Shown: positions 33,000-42,565 of the stretch, in pieces
Numbering within the stretch: the stretch's first letter is position 1
Layout of the letters: each line of letters begins with the position of its first letter
NCBI RefSeq assembly: GCF_027595985.1
Contig: NC_073307.1
Span: forward strand, 46,594,094-46,658,093
Direction of reading: 5' to 3'
From: Sorex araneus
Taxonomy: Eukaryota; Chordata; Mammalia; Eulipotyphla; Soricidae
Length of the DNA: 64,000 nucleotides
Translations under genes and position numbers: made by a program
The notes under the pieces: generated by a model
What the model saw: the letters and a program-made list of their open reading frames with translations, nothing else
Database searches by the model: none
Told to the model about the DNA's origin: nothing

Positions 33000-33410
33000 A
33001 ATAAAAATTGAAATACCAGCTTTTCTCTATTCTATTTCATTCGCATATTTATTTAATTAATGTGTGAAAACACAAAACAGTTCAGTTGTTTTATTCTAAT
33101 AGCTTGTAGTAAGTCACAAAGTTAGGTCATTTCAAATGTTCCAACCCTATTCTCTTATATTGTGCTGGCTATTATGGATTGTGTTTTGCCTTGCCGTGTA
33201 AACTTTCTAATTAGTTTCTCAATCCATAGCATAAACTTAGGCTACTGATATTCAAAATGATTTTTGATACAGCTACATTAAGATCTATCACATTTGTTTC
33301 TATTTACTGCCCCTGTTTATTTCTATTTTATACTTCCACCCTTTTTTCTATCTTTTGTGATTTTAATGTTATATGATTCCTTCTTCTCTTAGCATGTAAG
33401 ATATACCGCA
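33000..33410 (-). mobile_element. L1 ORF2 region, antisense, decayed
   Basis: TTCTCTATTCTATTTCATTC, then TTATTCTAATAGCTTGTAGT, resembles the reverse complement of the L1 ORF2 3' third. AT-rich, no frame. Confidence 0.55.
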
Positions 33411-33414
33411 TTTA

Positions 33415-33575
33415 TTTGTTTGCTTGCTTGTTTATTTGTTTTCGACCACTTCCAGCCGTGTTCAGGGCTTACTCCTGACTTTGAACTCAGGAATCACTCC
33501 TATGGTTCTGGAGATTGACCCATAGTCAACTGTGTACAAGGCAAGCACCTCACTCTCCGTACTTTTCTCTGATTT
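33415..33575 (-). repeat. SINE-A, antisense, diverged
   Basis: A TTTG-rich tail, GTGTTCAGGGCTTACTCCTG and GTACAAGGCAAGCACCTCAC. Confidence 0.75.
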
Positions 33576-34005
33576 GATATACCACTTTTAAAAGATTTGC
33601 TTGGTAGTTTTTCCTAGATTTTGAAAAAATACATTTACAAGTCCCATTTTCATATTTCAAGTCCAGTTTTAAACTCATCCTACCACTTCACAGTAGTGTG
33701 AGTGCCTTTGAATAATAGCATATTACTAATTCCTTCCTCCTGTCCTGCGACACTATTATCAGTCATTTCACTTATATATAGGGACACATAAGCACACATT
33801 CTTTTCCTGTTATCTAAAGAAGTTATTCCAATGTTTCTTTCAAAGCATGACAAATTCCCTCTGTTTTCACCTGAGAAAAATCTTTATTTCTCTTTCACCT
33901 TTGAGTGGTAATATAGTAAATATACTAGTATGATAATATGGAAGACAGCCTCTGATAGTTAAAGATGCGTCCCAAAACCCAAGGAAACTACTAAAATGCC
34001 ATAGA
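33576..34005 (-). repeat. AT-rich, probably antisense L1
   Basis: TGTTTTCACCTGAGAAAAATC followed by TTTATTTCTCTTTCACCTTT fits antisense L1 ORF2. The rest is too diverged to assign. Confidence 0.45.
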
Positions 34006-34020
34006 TCAAAAAAGCATATC

Positions 34021-34379
34021 TAACAGGCTGGAGCACAGCAGGTAGGGCATTTGCCTTGCACGAGGCTGACCTGGGTTCGATTCCCAGCATCCCATATGGT
34101 CCCTTGAGGAACGCCAGGAGTTAATTCCTGAGTGTATCAGCCAGAAGTCGCTCCTGTGCATTGCCGGGTGTGACCCAAAAAGCCAAAAATAAATAAATAA
34201 AAGGGGGCTGGAGCAATAGCACAGCGGGTAGAGCATTTATCTTGTATGCAGGTGACTCGGGTTCGATTCCCAGCATCCCATATGGTCCCCTGAGCACCGC
34301 CAGGGTTGATTCCTGAGTGCAGAGCCAGGAGTAACTCCTGAGCATCGCTGGGTGTGACCCAAAAAGCAAAAAAAAAAAA
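34021..34379 (+). mobile_element. Two SINE-A copies head to tail within one target duplication
   Basis: First copy about 34021-34201 (slightly shortened head, AAATAAATAAA tail), second about 34204-34379 with poly(A). AAAAAAGCATATCTAA lies just before the first and just after the second, but not between them. Confidence 0.92.
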
Positions 34380-34419
34380 GCATATCTAATATTACCTATA
34401 AGCATTTAAGTAACTCAAA

Positions 34420-34920
34420 CAGGGCCCCAGAAGATGGCTCAGTGGCTAAAGATTCTGCTTCCATGTATGAGATGCTAGTTGACCTCTGGTCTGTGCAGAT
34501 TCTTAGTTCAGTCCTGCCAGATCTACTGCCCGTAAGCCCCAGAACTGCAATGATTTCGGCCACACTGCAGAAAGGTGTGTGTGAGCACCCAAAGGGTCTG
34601 ACCCCCTGCAAGTACCACAACTAAAAAGATGTGTAAGCACTATGACCAGGAATGCAAACCCCTAGTGAGCACAAGAGTGAGCCCACAATTAAAGTGTGTG
34701 ACCCCGGTGAGCCTGATAACCAGAACATGTGAGAGCACCACAGTTCAAGACTTCAACACTGGCAAGCCTATGTGCAGGCTCCATATGTAAAAACTACAAG
34801 CCCTGAGAGGCACCACAGACAAATGTGTGCACACCACAAAACAGCATGTATGTGGCCCCATTGATGCTGTAGTTACAGTCAATGCTCATTGCAACACCAG
34901 CATCGGTGGAAGGAAAGGCA
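34420..34920 (+). repeat. Unnamed tRNA-headed long repeat
   Basis: Begins AGAAGATGGCTCAGTGGCTAA, a tRNA-like A-box segment distinct from SINE-A, then a degenerate AGTTCAGTCCTGCC B-box-like segment. The following 350 bp repeats TGTGTGAGCACC-like and ACCACAA motifs. I do not recognise the family and see only one copy. Confidence 0.45.
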
Positions 34921-34929
34921 GGGAGAACT

Positions 34930-35199
34930 TCAAAAATTACTCAAGGAAAGCATAAAAATTCATTTTTACTGAGAACAAATGCATCTTTAACTATAATAAA
35001 ATGGTAAACTGCCAAGTAATAATAGAATTAAATGAAAATATCCTTAGCTATTTAAAATACAGAGAATATCAGCTTAAATTAGGAGACATAAATACATAAA
35101 TTTAAAGGATAGTTTGGCTGAAAGTAAAGGGATAAAAAAATTCAAATACCAATCAAAGAGAAACTGACATGATCATATTATCAGTTAAAGTTCCAAGGG
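34930..35199 (+). mobile_element. L1 ORF2 fragment, sense, part 1
   Basis: GGCTGAAAGTAAAGGGATAA, followed by an A-rich segment with AATACCAATC, matches the endonuclease-proximal ORF2 region of L1. It continues after two SINE insertions to about 37190. Confidence 0.6.
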
Positions 35200-35335
35200 A
35201 CCTTTGCTTTGTATGTGGCCAACCAGGGGTTCAGCAAGTCACGTGGTCCCCTGAGCCCTCCAGGAGTGATCCCTGAGCACAGAGTCCTGAGCACCACCAG
35301 GTGTAGCCCCCAAACCAAAGATAAATAAATAAACT
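35200..35335 (+). repeat. SINE-A, diverged, head missing
   Basis: CTTTGCTTTGTATGTGGCCA, GTGGTCCCCTGAGCCCTCC and ACCACCAGGTGTAGCCCCC, with an AAATAAATAAA tail. Confidence 0.8.
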
Positions 35336-35402
35336 TCAGATCAAGGAATATAACCTATGAAGATATAAAGGAATGTTTCTAATATTTAAGAGCTAACGTA
35401 AG

Positions 35403-35575
35403 AGCTAAAGAGGTAGCCCAACAGGTAGGGCACTTACCTTGTGTTCAGTTGATCTAGGTTCAATCACCGGCACCATGTGTGGTCACCTGGCCCTGCCAGG
35501 AGTCATCCCTCTGAACAAGAGCCAGTAGTAAGCCCTGAGTACCACCAGACATGGCCCCAAAACCAAAACAATAAA
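35403..35575 (+). repeat. SINE-A, diverged
   Basis: AGAGGTAGCCCAACAGGTAGG, CTAGGTTCAATCACCGGCAC and AAGCCCTGAGTACCACCAG. Confidence 0.82.
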
Positions 35576-35699
35576 ACAGTTCATAGAAATACAAACTTTT
35601 AAAAAAAAAAAGAAATATAAACTTAAGTATAGCTGATAACACATAGGCAAAAAGTAATGAAACTGAAAGAACTGAAAAAACAAGTCTACTATTTTTATT

Positions 35700-35960
35700 G
35701 GATAGCTCGATTTCTCCTGGTCAGTAATTTATAGAAGACGTAGGACAAAAACAAATAGAATACCCAAAGCCTTCTAAAGCGGAGAACTTTCTTCAGTAGG
35801 AACCTGGCCACTCGGAGGGGAGGGGAGGGAGGGACACTGGGCTGATGGTGGAGGGAATCAGACACTCTGGCGGAGAGTGCAGTGCTGGAATATTTCATGT
35901 ATGAAATACTACTAACAACAGTCTACAGGCCACGGTGACTAAAATAATTTTTTCAAAAAG
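35700..35960 (+). mobile_element. L1-type 3' end, diverged
   Basis: GGAGGGGAGGGAGGGACAC, GGCTGATGGTGGAGGGAATC, then ACGGTGACTAAAATAATTTT, is an L1 tail variant inserted in the surrounding L1 ORF2 DNA. Confidence 0.55.
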
Positions 35961-36394
35961 TGTTGGTCAATATAGGGAATTCTACCATGCATTTAAGGGA
36001 TTGCAATCAAATTAAATAAATTCTTCCATAAGAGAAAAACTTAGTGAGGAAACAGAAGACTTGAACATTTTCAATCAAGTTTACCTACCTGGTATTTATA
36101 TAACAATGCCCTAAAACATCATACTAGACAGTCTTTTCAAATGTATTTGAACATTCACCAAGAAAGAAGGAACATATTCTGGGACAAAAACATGTTATGA
36201 AATAAAAAGTATTGAAACCATACCAAAATAAGTTCTCTCAGCACAAAGGAATCTAAATAGAAATCAATGAAATCTACACATCTCAAAAACTCAGAAATAT
36301 ATGCAAATTAAATAAAACATCCCTAAATAACTCTGGGGCAAACAAGAAATCACAAGGAAAATTAGAGCCAGGTTTAAATGCAATGAAATCAAAA
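35961..36394 (+). mobile_element. L1 ORF2 fragment, sense, part 2
   Basis: GGGACAAAAACATGTTATGAA, TAAATAGAAATCAATGAAAT, ATATGCAAATTAAATAAAAC and ACAAGAAATCACAAGGAAAA follow L1 ORF2 order. It resumes at 37025. Confidence 0.8.
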
Positions 36395-37024
36395 TTTCAC
36401 TATAACTATCACTATCATCCCATTGATTATTGATTTACTTGAGCAGGCCCATTCTCCATTCTTCCTAGCCCTGAGATTTTTAGCAACCTCTCTTTACTTC
36501 TCCTTCCCAACAGTGCTGAATTAGAGGCTCTTCCAGGCTCAGGAGAATGAGACCCATTATTGTTATGGTATTTGGCATATGAATCCACCACAGGGAGCTT
36601 GCCAGGCTCTCCCATGCGGACAGGATGCTCTCGGTAGCTTGCCAGGTTCTCCAAGAGAGAGAGCTAGGCTATAAGATGCCGAGTGCTTCCAGGAGCTTGG
36701 TTTTATAGTCTCTGGATCTTGACCGTTGATGGGATTACACAGCGCTGGGGGCAGTTTGTGGGTGTGACTGCCTGGCTACTGGAAAATGGGGGATCCAAGC
36801 AGGCTTGGAGATCTCAGCCCCGGTCCCGCACACCTGGGTTCTTCTGCCAGTTCCTTCATGCATGAGGATAGTCCAAGCATGTGGAGAGTGGCCTTGAGCA
36901 TGGCTGTGGCTGGCTTCTAGAGGTCTTCAGTGCTGGGGCTCTGTTCAGGGCTAGGAGGAAGACTCAACCAACCCACTTCGAGGGGCCCAGTGAAGACAGT
37001 CAGGCACAGGGGCAAGAGACTCTT
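36395..37024 (-). repeat. LIR family, copy 3, antisense, with SINE-B-like body
   Basis: Read on the minus strand: about 380 bp matching copy 2 (CTCAAGGCCACTCTCCACAT, ATCCAGAGACTATAAAACCA), then the SINE-B body (CTGGCAAGCTACCGAGAG, TATGCCAAATACC) with about 100 extra bases absent from SINE-B. The insert interrupts L1 ORF2 and lies between 52 bp direct repeats (36343-36394 and 37025-37076, three mismatches). Confidence 0.78.
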
Positions 37025-37192
37025 CAAGAAATCACAAGGAAAATTAGAACAAAGTTTAAATGCAATGAAATCAAAACATAATTTACCAAAATTCAAGGAA
37101 CACAGCAAAATCAGAGTTTAGAGAAATATTGCAATAATAAATTCTAATTAAATTTAATGAGAGATTGCATTCTTTAAAATGTACTAAACCGG
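37025..37192 (+). mobile_element. L1 ORF2 fragment, sense, part 3
   Basis: Starts with the second copy of the 52 bp duplication, then TTTACCAAAATTCAAGGAAC and GAGTTTAGAGAAATATTGCA, the continuation of ORF2. Confidence 0.75.
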
Positions 37193-37378
37193 GGCTGGAG
37201 CAATAGCACAGTGGGTAGGGCATTTGCCTTGCACACGGTCTACCCCAGGTTCAATTCCCAGCATCCCGTATGGTCCCCTGAGCACCACCAGGAGTAATTC
37301 CTGAGTGTATGAGCCAGGAGTTACCCCTGTGTATTGGCAGGTGTGACCCAAAAAGCAAAAAACTAAAACTAAAAATAA
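37193..37378 (+). mobile_element. SINE-A, young copy
   Basis: Full-length. AAAATGTACTAAACC flanks it directly (about 37177-37191 and 37380-37394). Confidence 0.96.
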
Positions 37379-37394
37379 TAAAATGTACTAAACC

Positions 37395-37780
37395 AGTATA
37401 CTTCTTTGTGTTTTTAAAATCTGTCTGTACTAAGATGAATTCATAAGGAATTTAAATTTTAGTTGGGTATACAAATTGAGACATATTAATTTAATTCTAT
37501 GGATTTCATTGTTATCTCAACAGCTTATAAAGTTATAAATGAGCTGAGGAAAGAGTAATATTAAATATCTAAATAATAATATTAAATATCTAAATAATAA
37601 AATTTTATTGTTTAATGTTTTGTTATTTTTTATTATTTAAATTTTTAATAATATAATTTTTAAAGTAATATTAAATATCTAAATAATAAAATTTCCTCAC
37701 CCACAATGTATCACCAGGCAATTTAAGTCTATGTTCTAAGTGAGTGTGGATAGATCGAATTCAGAGGGAGAGTTTATTAC
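37395..37780. repeat. AT-rich region with triplicated motif
   Basis: TAATATTAAATATCTAAATAA occurs in three near-identical copies (about 37558, 37579 and 37667), separated by AT-rich DNA. Possibly decayed L1. Confidence 0.6.
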
Positions 37781-38142
37781 ATACTGAGAGTAATTGAGTA
37801 CTTTCTCAAACCTTTATGGGATCCTGACAACTGCAACAATGATCCACAAAATTCCAAAATATTATAAGGATCATAGATTTGAATGAGAGAGAGAGAGAGA
37901 CTCCAGAAAGAAACTTGCACTGAGTCTATTGACGATGAGCTCTCTGCCTTCTGGAACACGTGTCCCTCCTTCCCTCTCGGATGCTCTCCTGTGCCTCCTC
38001 TTTGGGCAGAAGGTGTTTTCCCAATGGTTCTGGCACTGGGGGAGGCCAGAACTGCCTTTTGGTGATGCATCACCCCATGGGCCTAATGGGTTGGTGATGA
38101 GGAGCCCAATAGGGTAACACAAATGGTACTGAGTGTGGGAAT
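37781..38142. other. Unrecognised sequence
   Basis: No family recognised. A short (GA)n lies near 37886-37900. Confidence 0.35.
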
Positions 38143-38395
38143 GGTTACTGTCACTGTCACTGTCATCCCCTTGCTCATCGATTTGTTCGAGTGGGCATCA
38201 GTAACGTCTCTCATTGAGAGACTTATTGTTTCTATTTTTGGCATATCCAATACACACGGGTAGCTTGCCAGGCTCTGCTGCTCGGGCTCCATACTCTCAG
38301 TAGCTTGCCGGGCTCTCTGAGAGGGGTGGAGGAATCGAACTCAGATAGAGACATTAAACTCAGAGTCTCCTGCATGCAAGGCATGGAGTCCAGCC
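38143..38395 (-). mobile_element. SINE-B, antisense
   Basis: TGTCACTGTCACTGTCATCC, TCGATTTGTTCGAGTGGGC and GGTAGCTTGCCAGGCTCTGC. A small duplication disturbs the B-box end and the head is degraded. Confidence 0.88.
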
Positions 38396-38612
38396 CTTTA
38401 CATTATCCCCATGCCCTCCACAGCTCTCCTTCAGGATGCTTTCTTTGAACCCTGAACTCTAGTGAACATGAGTTACTTGTTCACACCCCTTCTCCCCACG
38501 CTGCACCCTCTTCTACTGGGTCCCCAAAGTATTGCAAACACTCCATCCTAACTGGTGTTCTGTCTGGAGGTATATTTGAGGATAGGAACCACGGTTCTCT
38601 TCTTCATTTGTC
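38396..38612. other. Unrecognised sequence
   Basis: No feature seen. Confidence 0.35.
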
Positions 38613-38778
38613 TTTGTTTGGGGGCAAAAACCAGGCAGTGCTCAGGGATTACTCCCTAGCTCTCTGCTCAGGGATCACTCCTGGCAGGATGAAGTGAGTC
38701 ACAGGAAGGGCAGGGGATTAAACCCGGGTCATCTGTGTGCAAGGCACACACTTCTTGCTGTACTATGGCTTGGGCTCC
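38613..38778 (-). repeat. SINE-A, antisense, diverged
   Basis: CAGTGCTCAGGGATTACTCC, TAAACCCGGGTCATCTGTGT and GCTGTACTATGGCTTGGGC. Confidence 0.82.
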
Positions 38779-38902
38779 TGGAGCTACAGTTCCTGCTGAA
38801 CTTTGTGTCCTTATCTCAAATCTTGTGGTATCCTAGTCATAGAGTAAGTAAGTGTTCATTGAATGAATGATTCTCAGAACAGAATTGTGTCCTTCTGTTT
38901 TT

Positions 38903-39069
38903 ATTTCTTTTGGGGTCACACCTGGAAATACATAGGGGTTACTTCTTGCTCTGCACTCATGAATTGCTCCTGGCAGTGCTAGGGGACCATATGGGATGCT
39001 GGGAATCGAACCCTGGTTAGCCGCGTGCAAGGCAAATGCCCTACCTGATATGCTATCACTCCAGCCCCA
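38903..39069 (-). mobile_element. SINE-A, antisense
   Basis: Full-length: TTTGGGGTCACACCTGG through GCTATCACTCCAGCCCC. AGAATTGTGTCC / CAATTGTGTCC on the two sides is a plausible target duplication. Confidence 0.92.
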
Positions 39070-39506
39070 ATTGTGTCCATTTGACACGTGCTTCAGGATA
39101 TTTTCCTTGGTATTTTATTGTCAACATCATCAGAAAACAAAAATAAATCAAAGACAATCTATTTGCATCCGCATGGAAATATTTTTGGAAGATTCAAGCA
39201 TCTTTGATTCTTCTATTATTTCTTCATTCCTTATGTTGCAATGTCAATTATATGTCCCTCCTTCAGTCATAAGACAGGTACAAAGAAGCATCGATAATTA
39301 TTCTGAATGCCAACAAGAATTTTGCTTTGTTGTCTCTTTCTTTAGAGATGATCATGCCAGCTATCTTGTTTCTTCTTTCTTTCTCCTTTCAGATTATGGA
39401 AGAAGGTGCTGGCAGCTCCAGGTGAGGACTAAAAATGTCACCTGGATAAAGGAGGATCATTTAAGTTCATATGGGCAGTGGGGGGAATGCTTTTGTGAAT
39501 GTGTTT
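39070..39506. other. Unrecognised sequence
   Basis: The 171-codon plus-strand frame at 38996-39511 begins inside the SINE and shows no domain. I do not call a gene. Confidence 0.4.
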
Positions 39507-39705
39507 TCTAGTTTGTTTGTTTGTTTGTTTGTTTGTTTGTTTGTTTGTTTGAGAGCCACCCTCAGCAGTGATCAGGGCTTACCCCTGGCTCTGCACTCAG
39601 GGATCAGTCCTGGCAGACTGGGGAAACCTTGAGATGCTGGGGATTGAGGACCAGCCATGTGCAAGGCAAGCACCCTACCTTCTGTACCATCACTCTGATT
39701 TTTGG
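39507..39705 (-). repeat. (GTTT)n tail and SINE-A, antisense
   Basis: Eleven GTTT units (39510-39550) form the expanded tail of a diverged SINE-A: CTCAGCAGTGATCAGGGCTT, CTCTGCACTCAGGGATCAG, TGTACCATCACTCTGATT. Confidence 0.85.
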
Positions 39706-39769
39706 TCTGCTTATTTAAAGAACTTGTGTGTCTATTTTTAAATTAAATTTTTAATTAATCAAAAGTAGA

Positions 39770-39850
39770 ATAAGAGGTCTTGCATGAAGCTGACCTGGGT
39801 TCAATCCCCAGCATCTCCTATGGTATGGCCCCAAAACAAAACAACACAAG
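39770..39850 (+). repeat. SINE-A fragment
   Basis: TGACCTGGGTTCAATCCCCA then TCTCCTATGG, directly fused to a GGCCCCAAAACAAAAC end, so internally deleted. Confidence 0.7.
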
Positions 39851-40479
39851 AAAATAATCAGCAAATTAAAAATGTATAAGATATTAGCTCAAAATACATG
39901 GATAAGATGATAATCATAGGATTGTAGGAAAGAAAAATTGTATCATTGTAGGAAGGATAAGTGGACTAAAACAAACCATTTCAGAAATGCATTAAACTTT
40001 TAGGTATCAAAAAACTTTTAGGTACCAAATTTAGCTCCACAAAAGGCCTCTGCATGAATGAGTCTATGAGGCTACTGAATGCAAATGTGATTGAGGCTGC
40101 ATGAGTCAGAAAATAAGATGGCAGGTCCACAGGGCTCCATGTTGGCTGATGGGATGCACGTTTGTTAGGTGACAGATATTAGAACAGGAAGTTATTGACG
40201 GGATTCTCCATGAAAAGGGCAGCTAACAACACAGAAATCAAATTATTACATGCAGGAATACCTAAGTTTATAGGGAACATTTAGCTAATGTGAGAAAAGC
40301 TCAAAGACGGCCTAGTCACACTTAATTGCTTGGAGGCTCTTATGAATGTGAGATTGTACTTCTGTGGGATCAGATAGCCTAATTCAGGGAGGGTGTCACA
40401 GGAACAAAGATTTCCACTCAGGGACAGAATGAACTTTCTAAATCAATCTGTCCCCAAATAGAAGCCTTAGACACGCCTG
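39851..40479. other. Unrecognised sequence
   Basis: No repeat or exon recognised. Confidence 0.4.
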
Positions 40480-40785
40480 CACCCTCCCTTGTTGAATAGG
40501 CAGAAGATGGCCAAGAGCGGGTAGGGCCAGATCCTGAAACACAGGCTCTGTGTTTTCTGCTGCTGGGGACAGAAACTGATCCTCAAATCTGCAGGGAGGC
40601 CTGAAAGCATTTTAAGGAGACCTGAAGACTGACTTGATTTCTATTCTGGTAGAAACACTCTAGTGGTCAGGTGGGCTGAGGCCTGGACCTGACTGGAGAG
40701 GCCGGAGTGTCCACAGACTGATATACCCCAGTCCCAGTGTGAACTAGAGGATTGCACTGAAACTGAAGACCAGGCTGGGAAAAAA
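40480..40785 (+). repeat. L2 fragment
   Basis: GGGTAGGGCCAGATCCTGAA, GCATTTTAAGGAGACCTGAA and TTGATTTCTATTCTGGTAG follow the L2 3' consensus order in sense. Confidence 0.7.
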
Positions 40786-40892
40786 TGACATCTTGATGAC
40801 ATTGACTCTGCCAATCCTTGAATCCAGTATGTCCATCTCTTTAGATCGAGTTATATTTCTCCTGTGTTATGGGTATGAGCATATATATGGAA

Positions 40893-41115
40893 GGCATTTG
40901 CCTTTGCTGACCCGGGTTCGATTCCTCCGTCCCTCTCAGAGAGCCCGCCAGGCTACCGAGAGTGTCCCGCCCACAAGGCAGAGCCTGGCAAGCTACCTGT
41001 GGCGTATTGGATATGCCAAAAACAGTAACAACAAGTCTCACAAGGGAGACATTGCTGGTGCCTGCTCGAGCAAATCAAAGAACAACGGGATGATAGTGAT
41101 AGGATAGTGATACAT
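40893..41115 (+). mobile_element. SINE-B, sense, head shortened
   Basis: GGCATTTGCCTTTGCTGACC, CCCGGGTTCGATTCCTCCG (approximate B box), GAGCCTGGCAAGCTACCTGTG, GGATATGCCAAAAACAG and TGCTCGAGCAAATC, ending in GATAGTGATAGG repeats. Confidence 0.9.
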
Positions 41116-41353
41116 TTATTAAACTTCTGTCTGCATACTTCATGATTTGGGTCCGATTTTATGGTATATTTTGTACATTTTCTACATAGATAATCATATT
41201 ATCTACAAATGAAGACAATTTGTCCTCCTTTCCTGTCGATATATCCATTTTATTACTTGTTCTTTTCTTCACTGCAAGTTTAAATAGTAGTAAGAATGGA
41301 TGTCTTAGCCTTGTTCCTGGTTTTAGGGATAAAGCATTCAGTCTTTTAACATT

Positions 41354-41366
41354 AAGTATAATTTTA
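41354..41366. repeat. 5' target-site duplication of the chimeric insertion
   Basis: AAGTATAATTTTA, repeated exactly at 42566-42578. Confidence 0.93.
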
Positions 41367-41400
41367 TGAGACTGACGCGCTGCCTACTGCGCTAAGGAGA
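41367..41400 (-). other. 5' half of elongator tRNA-Met (CAT), reverse-oriented, at an L1 insertion junction
   Basis: On the minus strand the sequence runs CTCCTTAGCGCAGTAGG, then CAGCGCGTCAGTCTCATAA (shared with the duplicated TTA). This equals the vertebrate elongator tRNA-Met from about position 3 to the anticodon loop. It stops there, without the 3' half, so it is not a functional tRNA gene. It lies exactly between the 5' target duplication and the L1-type body. Confidence 0.85.
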
Positions 41401-42565
41401 TCGAGGGCAGGGAAGTACCGGTCTCCGCCCACATCGGACACTTAAAGAGAGTGCAGCCACGTGGGCTTTCCCATTTCTCCGCGCCTGCACCCCCAGAATG
41501 ACTGACGAAGAGGATGGAGCTGCTTGGGACACCGGCAGCCCACCAGCAACCTGCAGTATGTGACTTGAGAGTTTCCGCCAGGTCCCCCGTGCGGAAATCT
41601 CTCTCTCTCTCTCCTTCAACTTTTTCCCTGGACTTTAGACAGAAACCCAAAACCGCGCGGCCGCGACCTAATGTCATCTTAGTATCAGCAGTATGTAATG
41701 GTTCCTTCTTAATGGGTCGGACTTTTGTGGGTGATCCTAACAAGAATAGTAAGTATTTTGTTGAAATATTGAAGGCAATCAAAATGGTAGCCATCTCTCT
41801 AGACTGAACTAAGCTATATCCCCACGCCGGCTGAGAAGAAATATCCTTCTTTCTCGGGAAGAAACGTGGCGTGGTGTCAAACATAGTGTGATGTCCATTA
41901 AGCAAACAGACCTGGTGGCGTGGGAATGGGAAATAAGGGGAAAATTAGGTACATGGACCAGCGGGACGCTGGGGGTATCTCGAGCCGGAGCCGATATCAG
42001 CGCAAGAGCTTTGGTTCCAGAAACTGCTTCCAGACACTCTACTAGACTATCAACTAAGCCAGAGCCCCACGCCGGCTGATGACGGGAAATAACCATCCTC
42101 TTCGGTTTTTTTTCCCTTTGTCAGACAGCGTGGCGATTACTAAACAGGCGTGAACTCGGTGGCGCGGGGCAAGGGGGAAAAAGAAAAGTTATGTAACAAA
42201 CAGCAGGACTTAATATCTCTATATGCTTAGTAATGGAGAATTATCAAATGCCTCATTGGCAATAGGACTGTCTTTTTCTTTTTGGGGGGAAACCCCAGCA
42301 ACGGTAGTGAGTTGTGTGTTGAAACATGGAATGTAATCGAGATAAGCGCAAATGAAGTGAAACTTATCACGTATAAGAGTGGGGACTAGGGAGGTGGGAG
42401 GGGGCGGCAGATAGACTGGGGGGGTTGGGGATGGAAGATGGGCACTGGTGAAGGGAGGGGTGTTTGAATATTGTATAACTGACATAATCCTGAGAACTTT
42501 GTAACCCTCCACTTGGTGATTCAATAAAAAAAAATAAAAAATAAAATAAAATAAAATAAAATAAA
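41401..42565 (+). mobile_element. L1-mobilised element with L1-type 3' end
   Basis: The 3' third is a young L1 tail: GGGGACTAGGGAGGTGGGAG, ATGGGCACTGGTGAAGGG, ACTGACATAATCCTGAGAAC, GGTGATTCAATAAAA, then an ATAAA-rich tail. The upstream 850 bp are CpG-containing, unlike the older L1 3' UTRs here, and hold a repeated CCCCACGCCGGCTGA (41820-41834 and 42065-42079). No intact frame of known type. It may be a young L1 3' UTR subfamily or a non-autonomous partner. Confidence 0.75.

Noticed and set aside
38996-39511. 171-codon plus-strand open frame
   Set aside because: It starts inside an antisense SINE-A and has no domain or conserved context beyond it.
41367-41400. A functional tRNA-Met gene at 41.37 kb
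   Set aside because: Only the 5' half is present and no T-arm or acceptor 3' side follows.
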